In this document: one piece after another, positions 28,079 through 36,438 of the stretch
Numbering within the stretch: position 1 is the stretch's first letter
How the letters are laid out: each line of letters opens with the position of its first letter
DNA from: Candidatus Coprovivens excrementavium
GTDB taxonomy: Bacteria > Bacillota_I > Bacilli_A > RF39 > UBA660
DNA length: 64,000 bases
Assembly: GCA_944363975.1 (NCBI GenBank)
Contig: CALVVU010000002.1
Span: forward strand, 1-64,000
Reading direction: 5' to 3'
Program-made: the position numbers and the translations under genes
Notes under the pieces: model-generated
The model's input: the letters and a program-made list of their open reading frames with translations, nothing else
What the model was told of the DNA's origin: nothing
Databases searched by the model: none

Positions 28079-28107
28079 ATAATATCATATAATTATGGAG
28101 CATGCAA
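28079..28107 (-). promoter_or_regulatory. Promoter of tRNA-Ala
   Basis: Minus strand: TTGCAT (28102-28107), a 17-bp spacer and TATTAT (28079-28084), preceded by TGA, 12 bases before the tRNA 5' end. Confidence 0.75.
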
Positions 28108-28115
28108 GCTTTTTT

Positions 28116-28427
28116 TTAAAAAATACGTATTATTTGTTCAAAATAAACAAAAAAAGTCTCACTTAAGAAAATTTTTCTTTTATTAACATCAATTTTCTTA
28201 ACTTTTCCCACTTTACGATACAACTTTCCATCTTTATAATAAAGCAATGAAATAGTATCTTGTAACTCCCAAGCTCTAATTAATTTGTTTTCAATCTCCT
28301 TTAATTGATCATCTGATAAAATAGGCATTTCAATTTTATTTTTATCTTTCATTACTTTATCAACTAAATATTTACCAGGAATGACAGCACTAAAAGGCTG
28401 CCATTTTACCAAATTTCTTTTATTCAT
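28116..28427 (-). CDS. YolD-like protein
   Basis: 103 residues with the YolD pattern: a start rich in basic residues, then KWQPFSAVIPG, a middle helical segment and a C-terminal beta stretch ending near the terminus. YolD-like genes accompany Y-family polymerases in Firmicutes and their plasmids and are thought to work with UmuC-like enzymes. Here the start codon overlaps the umuC stop (TAATG), so the two are co-translated. A second such pair is at 50414-52311, where the YolD-like protein shares the AQFAPFAALTGY motif more clearly. Confidence 0.75.
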   Translation of the reverse strand: MNKRNLVKWQPFSAVIPGKYLVDKVMKDKNKIEMPILSDDQLKEIENKLIRAWELQDTISLLYYKDGKLYRKVGKVKKIDVNKRKIFLSETFFVYFEQIIRIF

Positions 28428-29695
28428 TATGCACTATGTCCCCCAATTTTCTTATTACGTTCCATAATTGTTGAATCTTCAAGTAATGCCGACGCTCTTA
28501 ATAAACTATTCTTTCCAAACTTTTCTGTAATATTATCAATAACTTTATTTTTTTCATTTTCTTTATTTATTATCTCTAAATCATCAAAAAGACTTAATTG
28601 AATACTACTTTTATTGACTAATCGTCCTAAACTAACACCAACTTTTCTAATTGGACTCCCATTATAATAACGATTAAACAATATATTACAAACATCTAAA
28701 ATAGTTTTATTTTCATCAGTAGGAATATCTAACTTCATAACATGATAAAAACCACCACCAATATTTTTTGAATATCCAATTGCTAATCCAATAACATAAG
28801 CTTGTTTATTATTTTTACGAAGTCTTTTACTAACAACATCTACCATTTCTTTTATAATTATTTCTATATTATTTCGATTATAATCTTTAAATAAGACCTG
28901 ACTATTCGAATAAGACTTATCTAACGGTTTATAGTTATTCATATCCTTAATAGATGAAAAATCAATTCCATTTGCATGTTCCCACAATTCGCGTCCCATA
29001 ACTCCAAATTTATCAATCAATTTATTTTTATCATATAAAGCCAAATCACCTATAGATAAGATTCCTAAAGAATTTAACTTCTTTTCCATTCGTGGTCCAA
29101 TTCCCCACATTTTAGAAAGTGGAGTAATAGACCATAATTTATTTTTTACATCACTATAATCCCATTTCGCAATACCATTTTTTTCTAATTTTGCTTCAAC
29201 ATCCATTGCTACTTTAGCTAGTAAAATATTTGGTCCAATTCCACATGTTGCAGTTAATCCCGTTCTTTTAGTAATTTCCTTTAATATTTCATTTGCTAAT
29301 TCGTAATCTGTCTTCTTATATAGTTTTAAATAATCAGTAACATCTAAAAAACATTCGTCAATCGAATAAACAAATAAATCTTCTTTTGCAACATAATCTA
29401 AATAAACACTAATAACTTTTTCACTAAATTTAATATAAGAATTCATTCTTGGTTGCACGATAATATATCTAATACTATTAGGTATTTCATAAAGTCTTCC
29501 TCTTGATTTTACGCCTTGCTTTTTTAAATAGGGTGTAACTGCTAAAGTTATAGCCCCTTTACCTTGATTAGGATTAGCAACTACTAAAGGAACCTTAAAA
29601 GGATCGATACCTCTCATAACACATTCACAAGATGCAAAAAAACTTTTTAAATCAATACTAAGAATATGTTTTTCTTTTTTTATTAATTTTTCCAT
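28427..29695 (-). CDS. Y-family DNA polymerase (UmuC/DinB-like), copy 1
   Basis: 422 residues from ATG 29695; the frame extends upstream to 29770, but the family's N-terminus (HILSIDLKSFFASCECV) begins just after 29695. Catalytic acidic residues lie in SIDLKSF and YSIDECFLDV. The thumb helix-hairpin-helix (WGIGPRMEKKLNSLGI) and little-finger region follow. The C-terminus IMERNKKIGGH matches the second copy at 50414. This is the Firmicutes UvrX/UmuC class, which copies past DNA lesions. A likely LexA box sits 12-25 bases upstream of the start. Confidence 0.9.
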   Translation of the reverse strand: MEKLIKKEKHILSIDLKSFFASCECVMRGIDPFKVPLVVANPNQGKGAITLAVTPYLKKQGVKSRGRLYEIPNSIRYIIVQPRMNSYIKFSEKVISVYLDYVAKEDLFVYSIDECFLDVTDYLKLYKKTDYELANEILKEITKRTGLTATCGIGPNILLAKVAMDVEAKLEKNGIAKWDYSDVKNKLWSITPLSKMWGIGPRMEKKLNSLGILSIGDLALYDKNKLIDKFGVMGRELWEHANGIDFSSIKDMNNYKPLDKSYSNSQVLFKDYNRNNIEIIIKEMVDVVSKRLRKNNKQAYVIGLAIGYSKNIGGGFYHVMKLDIPTDENKTILDVCNILFNRYYNGSPIRKVGVSLGRLVNKSSIQLSLFDDLEIINKENEKNKVIDNITEKFGKNSLLRASALLEDSTIMERNKKIGGHSA

Positions 29696-29706
29696 ATTTA
29701 TCACAC

Positions 29707-29720
29707 CGAACATTTGTTTT
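29707..29720 (-). promoter_or_regulatory. Candidate LexA/DinR (SOS) box before umuC copy 1
   Basis: Read on the plus strand the site is CGAACATTTGTTTT, which matches the Gram-positive LexA core GAAC-4-GTTC at seven of eight positions and keeps the flanking C. It lies directly upstream of the polymerase start. DNA damage induction is the expected role. Confidence 0.6.
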
Positions 29721-29835
29721 AAATAATTATATCTTATTAAATTATTTTTTTCAATGTAAATAAATACCAAAAAAACTTTTATTTAATTATCTTTAAAAAA
29801 ACATTTATCTTTGATATGATATAAAAGGTGATAAA

Positions 29836-30537
29836 ATGAAAAAAAGATTAGTTATAATTTTAATGATTTTATTCCTTATAACAGGATGTAATAAAGAGGA
29901 GGATAATAAAGTGCAAGATAACTTAAAACAAGATTTAACTATCATTGCCAAAAATGATGATGGAACAATTAAAGAAGGAACTTTAGAAGGATATACCTTT
30001 ACTGAAACGGATTCTGAGACTGATCGTATTAAAATTGAAATGACCGACGGACGTATAATTCTAGCTGTTCTTTCTAACAAAGATACACCTATAACAATTG
30101 CCAATTTTAAAAAATTAGTATCTGAAAAATATTACGATGGTTTAATTTTTCATCGTGTCATAAAAGATTTTATGATTCAAACAGGCGATCCAACTGGAAC
30201 TGGTATGGGCGGATCAGAAGAAACTATCAAAGGAGAATTCAGTCAAAATGGTGTTGAAAATAATTTGTCTCACACTAAAGGAGTTCTATCTATGGCTCGT
30301 AGAGGCGGAAACCCTGAAACTGCCGAAACAATGAATTCTGCTTCTAGTCAGTTCTTTATTGTTCAAGCTGACTCTACATATTTAGATGGTCAATATGCTT
30401 CTTTTGGTCGTGTCTTTGCTGGCTTGGATGCTGTCGATGATATTGCAGCAGTCGAAACAGATTCTAATGATAAACCAATTACCGAACAAAAAATTAAAAC
30501 TATTCGTTTTATTGAAATAAAACAAGATGATAAATAA
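29836..30537 (+). CDS. Cyclophilin-type peptidyl-prolyl isomerase, lipoprotein
   Basis: 233 residues. The signal MKKRLVIILMILF ends in lipobox LITGC, so the enzyme is lipid-anchored outside the cell. After a Lys/Asp/Glu-rich linker the cyclophilin domain starts near residue 63 and carries the active-site motif FHRVIKDFMIQTGD and FFIVQAD. It should help fold exported proteins by isomerising proline bonds. The start follows AAAGGTGAT. It is monocistronic with a terminator behind it. Confidence 0.93.
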   Translation: MKKRLVIILMILFLITGCNKEEDNKVQDNLKQDLTIIAKNDDGTIKEGTLEGYTFTETDSETDRIKIEMTDGRIILAVLSNKDTPITIANFKKLVSEKYYDGLIFHRVIKDFMIQTGDPTGTGMGGSEETIKGEFSQNGVENNLSHTKGVLSMARRGGNPETAETMNSASSQFFIVQADSTYLDGQYASFGRVFAGLDAVDDIAAVETDSNDKPITEQKIKTIRFIEIKQDDK

Positions 30538-30541
30538 AAAT

Positions 30542-30568
30542 AAAAAGATTTATAAAAATCTTTTTTTT
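30542..30568 (+). terminator. Terminator of the cyclophilin gene
   Basis: AAAGATTT and AAATCTTT pair around a short ATAA loop, followed by a long T run. Confidence 0.75.
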
Positions 30569-30613
30569 ATCTCTAAAAGATGTTAAAATATAATAGAAGT
30601 ATAGGTGATAAAG

Positions 30614-31549
30614 ATGGAAGAAAAGAAAAAGAAAAAAACACAAGTAACTAAAACCGAAAAGAAAAAAGAAAATACTGGCGTAAAACGCCAAAACAATACA
30701 TCTAAAAAAACTAACCAAAAACCAACTTCTAAAAACAATTCTAAACAAAGTAAAAAATCAACTCCTAAAAAAGAAATAAAAAAGAATTCTAGCTCTAAAG
30801 TAACCACTACTAAAAAATCTTCATCTAAAGAAGTTAAACAACTTCCTAAGAAAGAAGTTAAAACGCTTCCAAAAGAAGAGACTCAAGAGAATTTAGAAAA
30901 AACAATTATCTTTGATGGTAATCAAAGTAAAAATATTTTAGAAGTAGTTGATAAATTAGAAGAAGAAAATATTGTTTTAGATGATAAAGTTATCAAAAGA
31001 AGTAAAACTAATAAAATAATAATTTTTATTCTGGTTCTTTTGATTGCTATTGTAATTTGTGCAACTATCGGTTATTTAGTTAGTGAATATGCCAAATCAG
31101 AAGAAAATAATCAAACTATAAATAGCAATGTTTATAAGAAAGTTAATTCTAATTATAAAAACATTAACGAAATTGAAGAAGATTCTGAGCAATCATCAAT
31201 AGTAACTCCAACTGAATACGATAATATAGAAGATATAACTTTAGCAGATTTTGAAAAAAAAGCTTATAATAAAGAAGATATGACAATCTTTATTTCTAGT
31301 ACAACTTGTTATCATAGTATTACTTTTGAATCTATTGTTGATAAAGTTTATGGCTCTCTAAATAAAAAAATTTATCGTATTAATATAACATCATTAACTG
31401 ATGATGAAGTTAAAAAATTTAGAACATACTATGCCTTTGAAGGAACTCCAACTATTTTTACAATTAAAAATGGTGTAGTTACAGCTGAAACAACAGGAAC
31501 AATGACTACTGAAGGGTTAACTAAATGGGTAAAAGAAAATTCTGTATAA
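30614..31549 (+). CDS. Membrane protein with Lys-rich cytoplasmic arm and thioredoxin-like outer domain
   Basis: 311 residues from ATG 30614; the upstream GTG (30605) is part of the AGGTGAT ribosome site. Residues 1-130 are extremely rich in Lys, Thr and Ser and probably disordered. One membrane helix follows (about 137-160), then a thioredoxin-like domain: ADFEKKAY, MTIFISSTTCYHS, and the cis-Pro loop EGTPTIFTI. The active site reads CYHS rather than CxxC, leaving one thiol, so it should not act as an ordinary disulfide reductase. The arm may bind nucleic acid or membrane lipid, but that is speculation. Confidence 0.75.
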   Translation: MEEKKKKKTQVTKTEKKKENTGVKRQNNTSKKTNQKPTSKNNSKQSKKSTPKKEIKKNSSSKVTTTKKSSSKEVKQLPKKEVKTLPKEETQENLEKTIIFDGNQSKNILEVVDKLEEENIVLDDKVIKRSKTNKIIIFILVLLIAIVICATIGYLVSEYAKSEENNQTINSNVYKKVNSNYKNINEIEEDSEQSSIVTPTEYDNIEDITLADFEKKAYNKEDMTIFISSTTCYHSITFESIVDKVYGSLNKKIYRINITSLTDDEVKKFRTYYAFEGTPTIFTIKNGVVTAETTGTMTTEGLTKWVKENSV

Positions 31550-31586
31550 AATAACTATAATAATTTGTTATAGTTATTTTTTTTTA
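31549..31586 (+). terminator. Terminator of the thioredoxin-like gene
   Basis: AATAACTATAA (31550-31560) and TTATAGTTATT (31568-31578) form an 11-bp stem followed by Ts. Confidence 0.85.
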
Positions 31587-31601
31587 AGTTATAACAAAAT
31601 C

Positions 31602-31629
31602 TTGACAATAAGGATAAAAAGTATATAAT
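31602..31629 (+). promoter_or_regulatory. Promoter of the LysR gene
   Basis: TTGACA (31602-31607), a 16-bp spacer and TATAAT (31624-31629), 29 bp before the start codon. Confidence 0.8.
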
Positions 31630-31657
31630 AAAAGCCAATCGCAAAGGGGGATACTAT

Positions 31658-32542
31658 ATGGCTTTACCATGTACGAACCTAAATTTAAATCTTTATCGTG
31701 TATTTTATACTGTTGCTAAAACTAAGAGCTTTTCTGAATCATCGCGTACTCTCCATATTTCTCAACCAGCTATATCTAAACATATTCAAAATCTTGAATA
31801 TGAACTAAAAACTTTATTATTCTATCGAACTAATAGAGGAATTGAATTAACTAAAGAAGCTAAAGATCTTTTAGTTTATGTTGAAAAAGCTTATAACTAT
31901 TTAATGCTTGGTGAAAGAGAACTTCAAGCTAACCAAGAACTAAATAAAGGAAAAATAACAATTAATACACCTTGCTATATTAGTCTTTACTATTTAAATA
32001 AGTATCTAAAAAAGTTTTTAACCACTCATTCAGATATTTCTATTAAAATAACAAATTATAATAATATATCATCTCAAGAACTATTATCACAACATAATAT
32101 TGATTTTCTTTTTTTACCAACACCAATAGAAGATTCTAAAGAATACAAATCATTACCAGTTGAAAACGACGAATTTTGTTTTGCATATAATAAGAAATAT
32201 GATCTAAAAGAAGTCAAAACCTTAGATGAATTAATTAAATATCCTTTAGTTCTTCCTTTAACTAACTCATCATCACGTCGAGATTTAGATAATATTTTAA
32301 ATACTAAAAATCTATCTGTAAAACCAATTATGGAACTTGAAGATAGTCAGCTTATTTTAGAATATATTAAAGAAGGAATAGGAATTGGTTATATTGAAAA
32401 AAGTGTTGTTCTTGAAGATAGCGACTTAGAAATAGTTCCTCTAGAGGAAACCCTACCAACGGAGACAATTTATTTAATTTATAATGAAACAACTATATCA
32501 AGTACTGCACGCGAATTTATTACGATGATTAGCAACAATTAA
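31658..32542 (+). CDS. LysR-family transcriptional regulator
   Basis: 294 residues, the usual length. The N-terminal winged helix-turn-helix (NLNLYRVFYTVAKTKSFSES, then SQPAISKHIQNLE) is followed by the long linker helix and a periplasmic-binding-protein-like effector domain with the hinge region EYIKEGIGIGYIEKSVV. The start follows AAAGGGGG. LysR regulators usually control a nearby divergent gene. Here both neighbours run in the same direction, so its targets are not obvious; the SUF operon lies 120 bp downstream behind a terminator. Confidence 0.93.
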   Translation: MALPCTNLNLNLYRVFYTVAKTKSFSESSRTLHISQPAISKHIQNLEYELKTLLFYRTNRGIELTKEAKDLLVYVEKAYNYLMLGERELQANQELNKGKITINTPCYISLYYLNKYLKKFLTTHSDISIKITNYNNISSQELLSQHNIDFLFLPTPIEDSKEYKSLPVENDEFCFAYNKKYDLKEVKTLDELIKYPLVLPLTNSSSRRDLDNILNTKNLSVKPIMELEDSQLILEYIKEGIGIGYIEKSVVLEDSDLEIVPLEETLPTETIYLIYNETTISSTAREFITMISNN

Positions 32543-32566
32543 GTATTTAACTTAATTGTTTTTTTA
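32534..32566 (+). terminator. Terminator of the LysR gene
   Basis: AACAATTAAG (32534-32543) and CTTAATTGTT (32551-32560) form a perfect 10-bp stem, then Ts. Confidence 0.88.
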
Positions 32567-32662
32567 TAGTTTTGCAAATACCCCCTAGAAGTATATTAAA
32601 AAGTATCACAATTAATAGACTTATAATCTAAAAAATGCTAAAATATGTGAAGGTGATGCGTA

Positions 32663-33418
32663 ATGCTAAATATTGAAAATGTAACAATTAAAGTCGATAA
32701 TAAAGAAATATTAAAAGACTTTTCTTTAAAAATTGCCGATGGAGAAACACATGTTCTAATGGGGCAAAATGGTATTGGAAAAAGTACTATTTGTCGCTCA
32801 CTACTAAAAGATCCTAATTATAACATTGTAAGTGGTCAAATAAGTTATAATAACCATGACTTATTATCATTAACTACAACTGAAATAAGTCGTCTAGGAA
32901 TAATGATGGTCAGTCAAAATCCAATTGCTATTGAAGGTGTAAGTAACGCTGAAATGCTTCGTTTAGCCTTATCCGAAAGAACTAACGAACATATTGATAT
33001 TTTTAAATTCTCTAAAAAAGCTAAAGAAATATGTCAAAAATTAGGTATTCCAGAAAGTTTTCTTCATCGTGACATAAATAGTGGAATGTCCGGTGGCGAA
33101 AGAAAGAAAAATGAATTACTTCATATCTGGATGCTTGAACCAAGCTTCCTAATTCTCGATGAAATTGATTCTGGTTTAGATGTTGATGCTCTAAAAACAG
33201 TTGCTAATTCCTTAAAAGAATACCAAGAAAAAACAAACTGTTCCATTTTACTAGTAACTCATAATCCTCGTATCATTGAAATATTAAATCCTGATTATAT
33301 TCACATTATTAAAGATAAAAAAATAATCAAAACTGGTGACGCTTCTTTAGCTAAAGAAATTGAATTAAACGGTTTTAAATCTCTTTTCTCAGAAAACGCC
33401 CAAGAAAGTAATGATTAA
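32663..33418 (+). CDS. sufC: SufC: ATPase of the SUF iron-sulfur assembly machinery
   Basis: 251 residues, an ABC ATPase with Walker A GQNGIGKST, signature MSGGERKKNE, Walker B FLILDEIDSGLD (the SufC form DEIDSGLD rather than DEPTSGLD) and switch His in LLVTHNPR. It powers assembly of Fe-S clusters on the SufB/D scaffold. It starts the four-gene suf operon behind GAAGGTGATG. Candidate -10 boxes upstream are TATAAT (32622-32627) and the extended TGCTAAAAT (32636-32644). Confidence 0.95.
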   Translation: MLNIENVTIKVDNKEILKDFSLKIADGETHVLMGQNGIGKSTICRSLLKDPNYNIVSGQISYNNHDLLSLTTTEISRLGIMMVSQNPIAIEGVSNAEMLRLALSERTNEHIDIFKFSKKAKEICQKLGIPESFLHRDINSGMSGGERKKNELLHIWMLEPSFLILDEIDSGLDVDALKTVANSLKEYQEKTNCSILLVTHNPRIIEILNPDYIHIIKDKKIIKTGDASLAKEIELNGFKSLFSENAQESND

Positions 33419-34112
33419 TATGAATAAACTAATAATAGATAAAGAAAGTGTTATAGATATAAAAGATAATGCTCTTGATTTAACTATTGCTGTTAATAAA
33501 TTAACAATTAATATCAAGGGAAAAGTTTTGATTAATGAAATCGCTAAAAAGAATCAAGAAAACTTAGAACTAACATTAAACGTTGAACCAAATAGCTCTT
33601 TAATATATAATCGTTTTATGATTCACGATACTATTAATAATACTATAATTTTAAATCAAGATCATAATAGTATTGTAAACTTCAATTATTCTATTATTGC
33701 TAAAGATAAATGTAACTTAGTATTTAATAGCAACCTAATTGGTGATGACAACGAAACAGAAATAAAATTAAAAGCTATTACAGAAGATAAAGGAAGCTGT
33801 AAGATTATTTCAACAGCTGATACAAAGCCTCAAATAAAAAATAATAATTTAATTGAAAGTATAAAAATTTTAACTCTTAATGAAGAAGAAAATATCTGTA
33901 TTCCTAATCTTCTTGTATCATCTAACGAAATAGAAGTAAATCATGCTTGTACTATAAGCAGTATTGATCAACAATATTTATTTTATCTTAATGGTAAAGG
34001 AATTAGTACTTCCCAAGCTATTTCTTTAATTAAAAAAGGTTATCTTTTAAGTAATTTAAATATTAATCAAGATTTAGAAAATAAAATTCAAGAACTAATA
34101 GGAGGTGAGTAA
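33411..34112 (+). CDS. Short SufB/SufD-family scaffold protein
   Basis: 233 residues, about half the length of SufB (about 465) or SufD (about 430). The C-terminal core is recognisable: EVNHACTISSIDQQYLFYLNG followed, after one residue, by GIS, then a closing helix AISLIKKGYLL. It contains the His and acidic residues used for the SufC/SufB interface. The middle is low in hydrophobics, consistent with a beta-helix. It overlaps sufC by 8 bp; ATG 33420 is an alternative start. No second SufB/D gene is in the operon, so one small protein may serve as a homodimeric scaffold. Confidence 0.75.
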   Translation: MINMNKLIIDKESVIDIKDNALDLTIAVNKLTINIKGKVLINEIAKKNQENLELTLNVEPNSSLIYNRFMIHDTINNTIILNQDHNSIVNFNYSIIAKDKCNLVFNSNLIGDDNETEIKLKAITEDKGSCKIISTADTKPQIKNNNLIESIKILTLNEEENICIPNLLVSSNEIEVNHACTISSIDQQYLFYLNGKGISTSQAISLIKKGYLLSNLNINQDLENKIQELIGGE

Positions 34113-34116
34113 AAAA

Positions 34117-35313
34117 ATGAATCGCGAAGAATTTCCAATGCTTAAAACTGGAAATATCTATTTAGATAATGGTGCAACAACTTGGAAACCACAATCAGTA
34201 ATTGATAAAATAACTGAATATTACACTAAATATACTGCTAATGCTCATCGCGGTGATTATGATATTTCTCTTAAAGTAGATAATGAATATGAAAATGCCA
34301 GAGACTTAGTTAAAGAATTTATTAATGCTCGAACTAGAAAAGAAATAATTTTTACTAGTGGAACAACAGATTCTCTAAATATTATAGCTGAAGGATTCTT
34401 TAAATCAAATCTCGAACCAGGAGATGAAATAATCATTACTGAAAGTGAACACGCTTCTAATGTTCTACCATGGTTTAGACTTGCTAAAACAAATGGTGTT
34501 ATTATTAAATTTTGTCCTTTAGATGAAAATCATTATGTCACTTTAAATAATTTAAAAAAAATTATTACTAATCGTACAAAACTAATCAGTCTTGCCATGA
34601 TAACAAATGTCATCGGCGATTTAAGACCAATTAAAGAAATATGCCAATTTGCTCACGAAAATAATATCTTTGTTGTCGTTGATGGTGCTCAAAGTGTTCC
34701 ACATATAAAAACTGATGTTCAAGATTTAGATTGCGATTTTTTAGCTTTTTCTGCACACAAAATGTGTGGTCCAACTGGAATCGGCGTCTTATATGGTAAA
34801 TACGAACTTCTTGATAGCTTAGAACCACGTAATCTTGGTGGCGGAATGAATGAATCTTTTGATACAATAGATGAAGTATATTTAAAACCTCTTCCAACTA
34901 GATTAGAAGCCGGAACTCCTAATATAGCTGGAGCTATTGGTTTAGGTGCAGCAATAGAATTTTTAAATTGTATTGGTATGGATAATATAACTAATCATGA
35001 ACGTAGCCTAAGAAAATATTTAATAAACAAGCTTAAAAAGATTCCCCATATTTCAATCATTAATGAAGAGAGTGATAGTGGAGTAGTTGCTTTCAATGTT
35101 GATGGGATATTTGCTCAAGACGTAGCTGTCTATCTAAACAAATATCACATCTGTGTTCGTGCTGGTAATCATTGTGCTAAAATTTTAAAAAACGAAGTTG
35201 GTGTAAAAAACACAGTTCGCTTAAGTATCTATATATATAATACGAACGAAGAACTAGATAAAGTCGTTGAACTACTAAAAGATAAAGATAAAATATTAAG
35301 AGAAATGCTTTAG
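34117..35313 (+). CDS. sufS: SufS cysteine desulfurase
   Basis: A 398-residue PLP enzyme that removes sulfur from cysteine for Fe-S assembly. The start is ATG 34117, 9 bases after AGGAGGTG; the GTG at 34105 is inside the ribosome site. Visible motifs are the N-terminal YLDNGATTWKP, the PLP Lys in SAHKMCGPTGIG, and the persulfide Cys in RAGNHCAKI. The sequence is of the group II (SufS) type. In Firmicutes SufS passes its persulfide sulfur to the zinc protein SufU, which is encoded next. Confidence 0.95.
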   Translation: MNREEFPMLKTGNIYLDNGATTWKPQSVIDKITEYYTKYTANAHRGDYDISLKVDNEYENARDLVKEFINARTRKEIIFTSGTTDSLNIIAEGFFKSNLEPGDEIIITESEHASNVLPWFRLAKTNGVIIKFCPLDENHYVTLNNLKKIITNRTKLISLAMITNVIGDLRPIKEICQFAHENNIFVVVDGAQSVPHIKTDVQDLDCDFLAFSAHKMCGPTGIGVLYGKYELLDSLEPRNLGGGMNESFDTIDEVYLKPLPTRLEAGTPNIAGAIGLGAAIEFLNCIGMDNITNHERSLRKYLINKLKKIPHISIINEESDSGVVAFNVDGIFAQDVAVYLNKYHICVRAGNHCAKILKNEVGVKNTVRLSIYIYNTNEELDKVVELLKDKDKILREML

Positions 35314-35324
35314 GAGGTCATAAA

Positions 35325-35762
35325 ATGTTAGATCCCGAAATAAAAAGAGAAATTATAATGGAAAATTATCAGAATCCTACTAACCGTAGTCAAATAAAAG
35401 ATGATAAATATATGGTTGTGAAATCTAAAAGTGAAACTTGTATTGATGATATTGATTTATATATCTTGATAGAAGACGATATTATAAAAGATATTCATTT
35501 TGATGGAGAAGCATGTGCAATATCTACTTCAGCAACATCAATTATGATAAAACTATTACTTGGTAAATCAATATCTGAAGTAAAAAAAATAATGCAAAAC
35601 TATTATAATATGATAAATGAACAATCATATGATGAAGATATCTTAGGTGAAGCCAACTGTTATGAAGATATATATAAGCAACAAAATCGTATTGGTTGCG
35701 CAACTATTCCTTGGCATGGAATAGAAAAAGCTATTCAAGAATATGAAAACAATAAAATATAA
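35325..35762 (+). CDS. sufU: SufU sulfur-transfer protein
   Basis: 145 residues, an IscU-fold zinc protein that accepts sulfur from SufS. The three cysteines of the zinc/active site are visible in KSETCIDDI, GEACAISTS and IGCATIPWHG, together with the conserved Asp that follows the first. The insert between the second and third typical of SufU is present. It ends the suf operon; its stop codon overlaps a strong terminator. AGGAGG precedes the start. Confidence 0.93.
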   Translation: MLDPEIKREIIMENYQNPTNRSQIKDDKYMVVKSKSETCIDDIDLYILIEDDIIKDIHFDGEACAISTSATSIMIKLLLGKSISEVKKIMQNYYNMINEQSYDEDILGEANCYEDIYKQQNRIGCATIPWHGIEKAIQEYENNKI

Positions 35763-35779
35763 ATTTTATTGTTTTTTTT
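35749..35779 (+). terminator. Terminator of the suf operon
   Basis: ACAATAAAAT (35749-35758) and ATTTTATTGT (35763-35772) form a 10-bp stem ending in Ts, overlapping the sufU stop. Confidence 0.85.
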
Positions 35780-35830
35780 ATGAATAAATTATTTCTTTTA
35801 AAGCACTATAATACTAGAAAGGATGATATT

Positions 35831-36037
35831 ATGAAACAAATACCAAATATTATATCGACAAAAGATTTATCTTATCTTGAAGATATGTTTAATTGGCATT
35901 TTACTATCTGTAAAAAAGCATATATGTATAGTGAAGAAGTCGAAGATGAAATAATTTCTAGTTTTTGTACCAAAGTATTTAAAAAGCATCAAAAAATATG
36001 TGAAAAGATTTTGAATATATTAGGAGGTAACGAATAA
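35831..36037 (+). CDS. Small helical protein paired with a CotF-like gene
   Basis: 68 residues from ATG 35831; AGAAAGG lies 8 bases upstream, whereas an in-frame start at 35780 is inside the preceding terminator. The sequence (MKQIPNIISTKDLSYLEDMF, then WHFTICKKAY) is helical with a Cys near residue 28. A partner in a two-gene unit with the CotF-like protein, it probably works with it, perhaps as a small coat- or stress-type protein. TATAAT lies 11 bases before the ribosome site. Confidence 0.6.
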   Translation: MKQIPNIISTKDLSYLEDMFNWHFTICKKAYMYSEEVEDEIISSFCTKVFKKHQKICEKILNILGGNE

Positions 36038-36038
36038 T

Positions 36039-36362
36039 ATGGGAAACAAAGTATGTTGTGAAGAAGTAAAAGTCCAAGCAGCAATTACCTTTAATGATCG
36101 AGATTATTTAAATGACATTCTCAATACTGAAAAAGAACTAACTAAAAATATGTGCACAGCTTTAACTGAAGCAAGCAACAAAGAACTCCATAACGAGTTA
36201 TATTCTATCTTTACAAATGTAATTGATTTACAACAAGAAGCATATGAACTTGCTTGGAATAATGGTTGGTACAAATTAGAAGAAGCTGAAAAAACCAAGA
36301 TATCACAAAAACAAAAAGAAATCCAAAAAAAGTATGATGAACTATCTAATAAAAATGATTAG
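36039..36362 (+). CDS. CotF-like spore-coat family protein
   Basis: 107 residues, helical. The segments NDILNTEKELTKN, TALTEASNKELHNEL and QQEAYELAWNNGWYKLEEA show the CotF pattern ('d.l...k.l...y..a..Ea....l...l......q.el...m...GwY'). CotF proteins are spore-coat components in Bacillus, but the family also occurs in bacteria that do not sporulate. No sporulation gene is seen here. It starts 1 bp after the previous stop. The N-terminus contains a CC pair. Confidence 0.7.
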   Translation: MGNKVCCEEVKVQAAITFNDRDYLNDILNTEKELTKNMCTALTEASNKELHNELYSIFTNVIDLQQEAYELAWNNGWYKLEEAEKTKISQKQKEIQKKYDELSNKND

Positions 36363-36386
36363 TACATCATCTTTTTTATTTGTATA

Positions 36387-36415
36387 TTGACAAAAAAACT
36401 TAAACTAAATAAAAT
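36387..36415 (+). promoter_or_regulatory. Promoter of the surface-protein cluster
   Basis: TTGACA (36387-36392), a 17-bp spacer and TAAAAT (36410-36415), 24 bp before the start of the surface-protein gene. Confidence 0.75.
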
Positions 36416-36438
36416 TATATTAGAATAGGAGTTTATAT

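Noticed and set aside
30509-30807. Phe-rich minus-strand frames opposite the Lys-rich arm
   Set aside because: They are complements of AAA/AAG-rich codons, overlap one another and have no start context.
34105-34116. GTG start of sufS at 34105
   Set aside because: The GTG lies inside the AGGAGGTGAG ribosome site; ATG 34117 has correct spacing and the conserved N-terminus.
31658-35762. LysR protein as regulator of the suf operon
   Set aside because: They lie in the same direction with a terminator between them, and LysR proteins usually sit divergent to targets; nothing in sequence links them.
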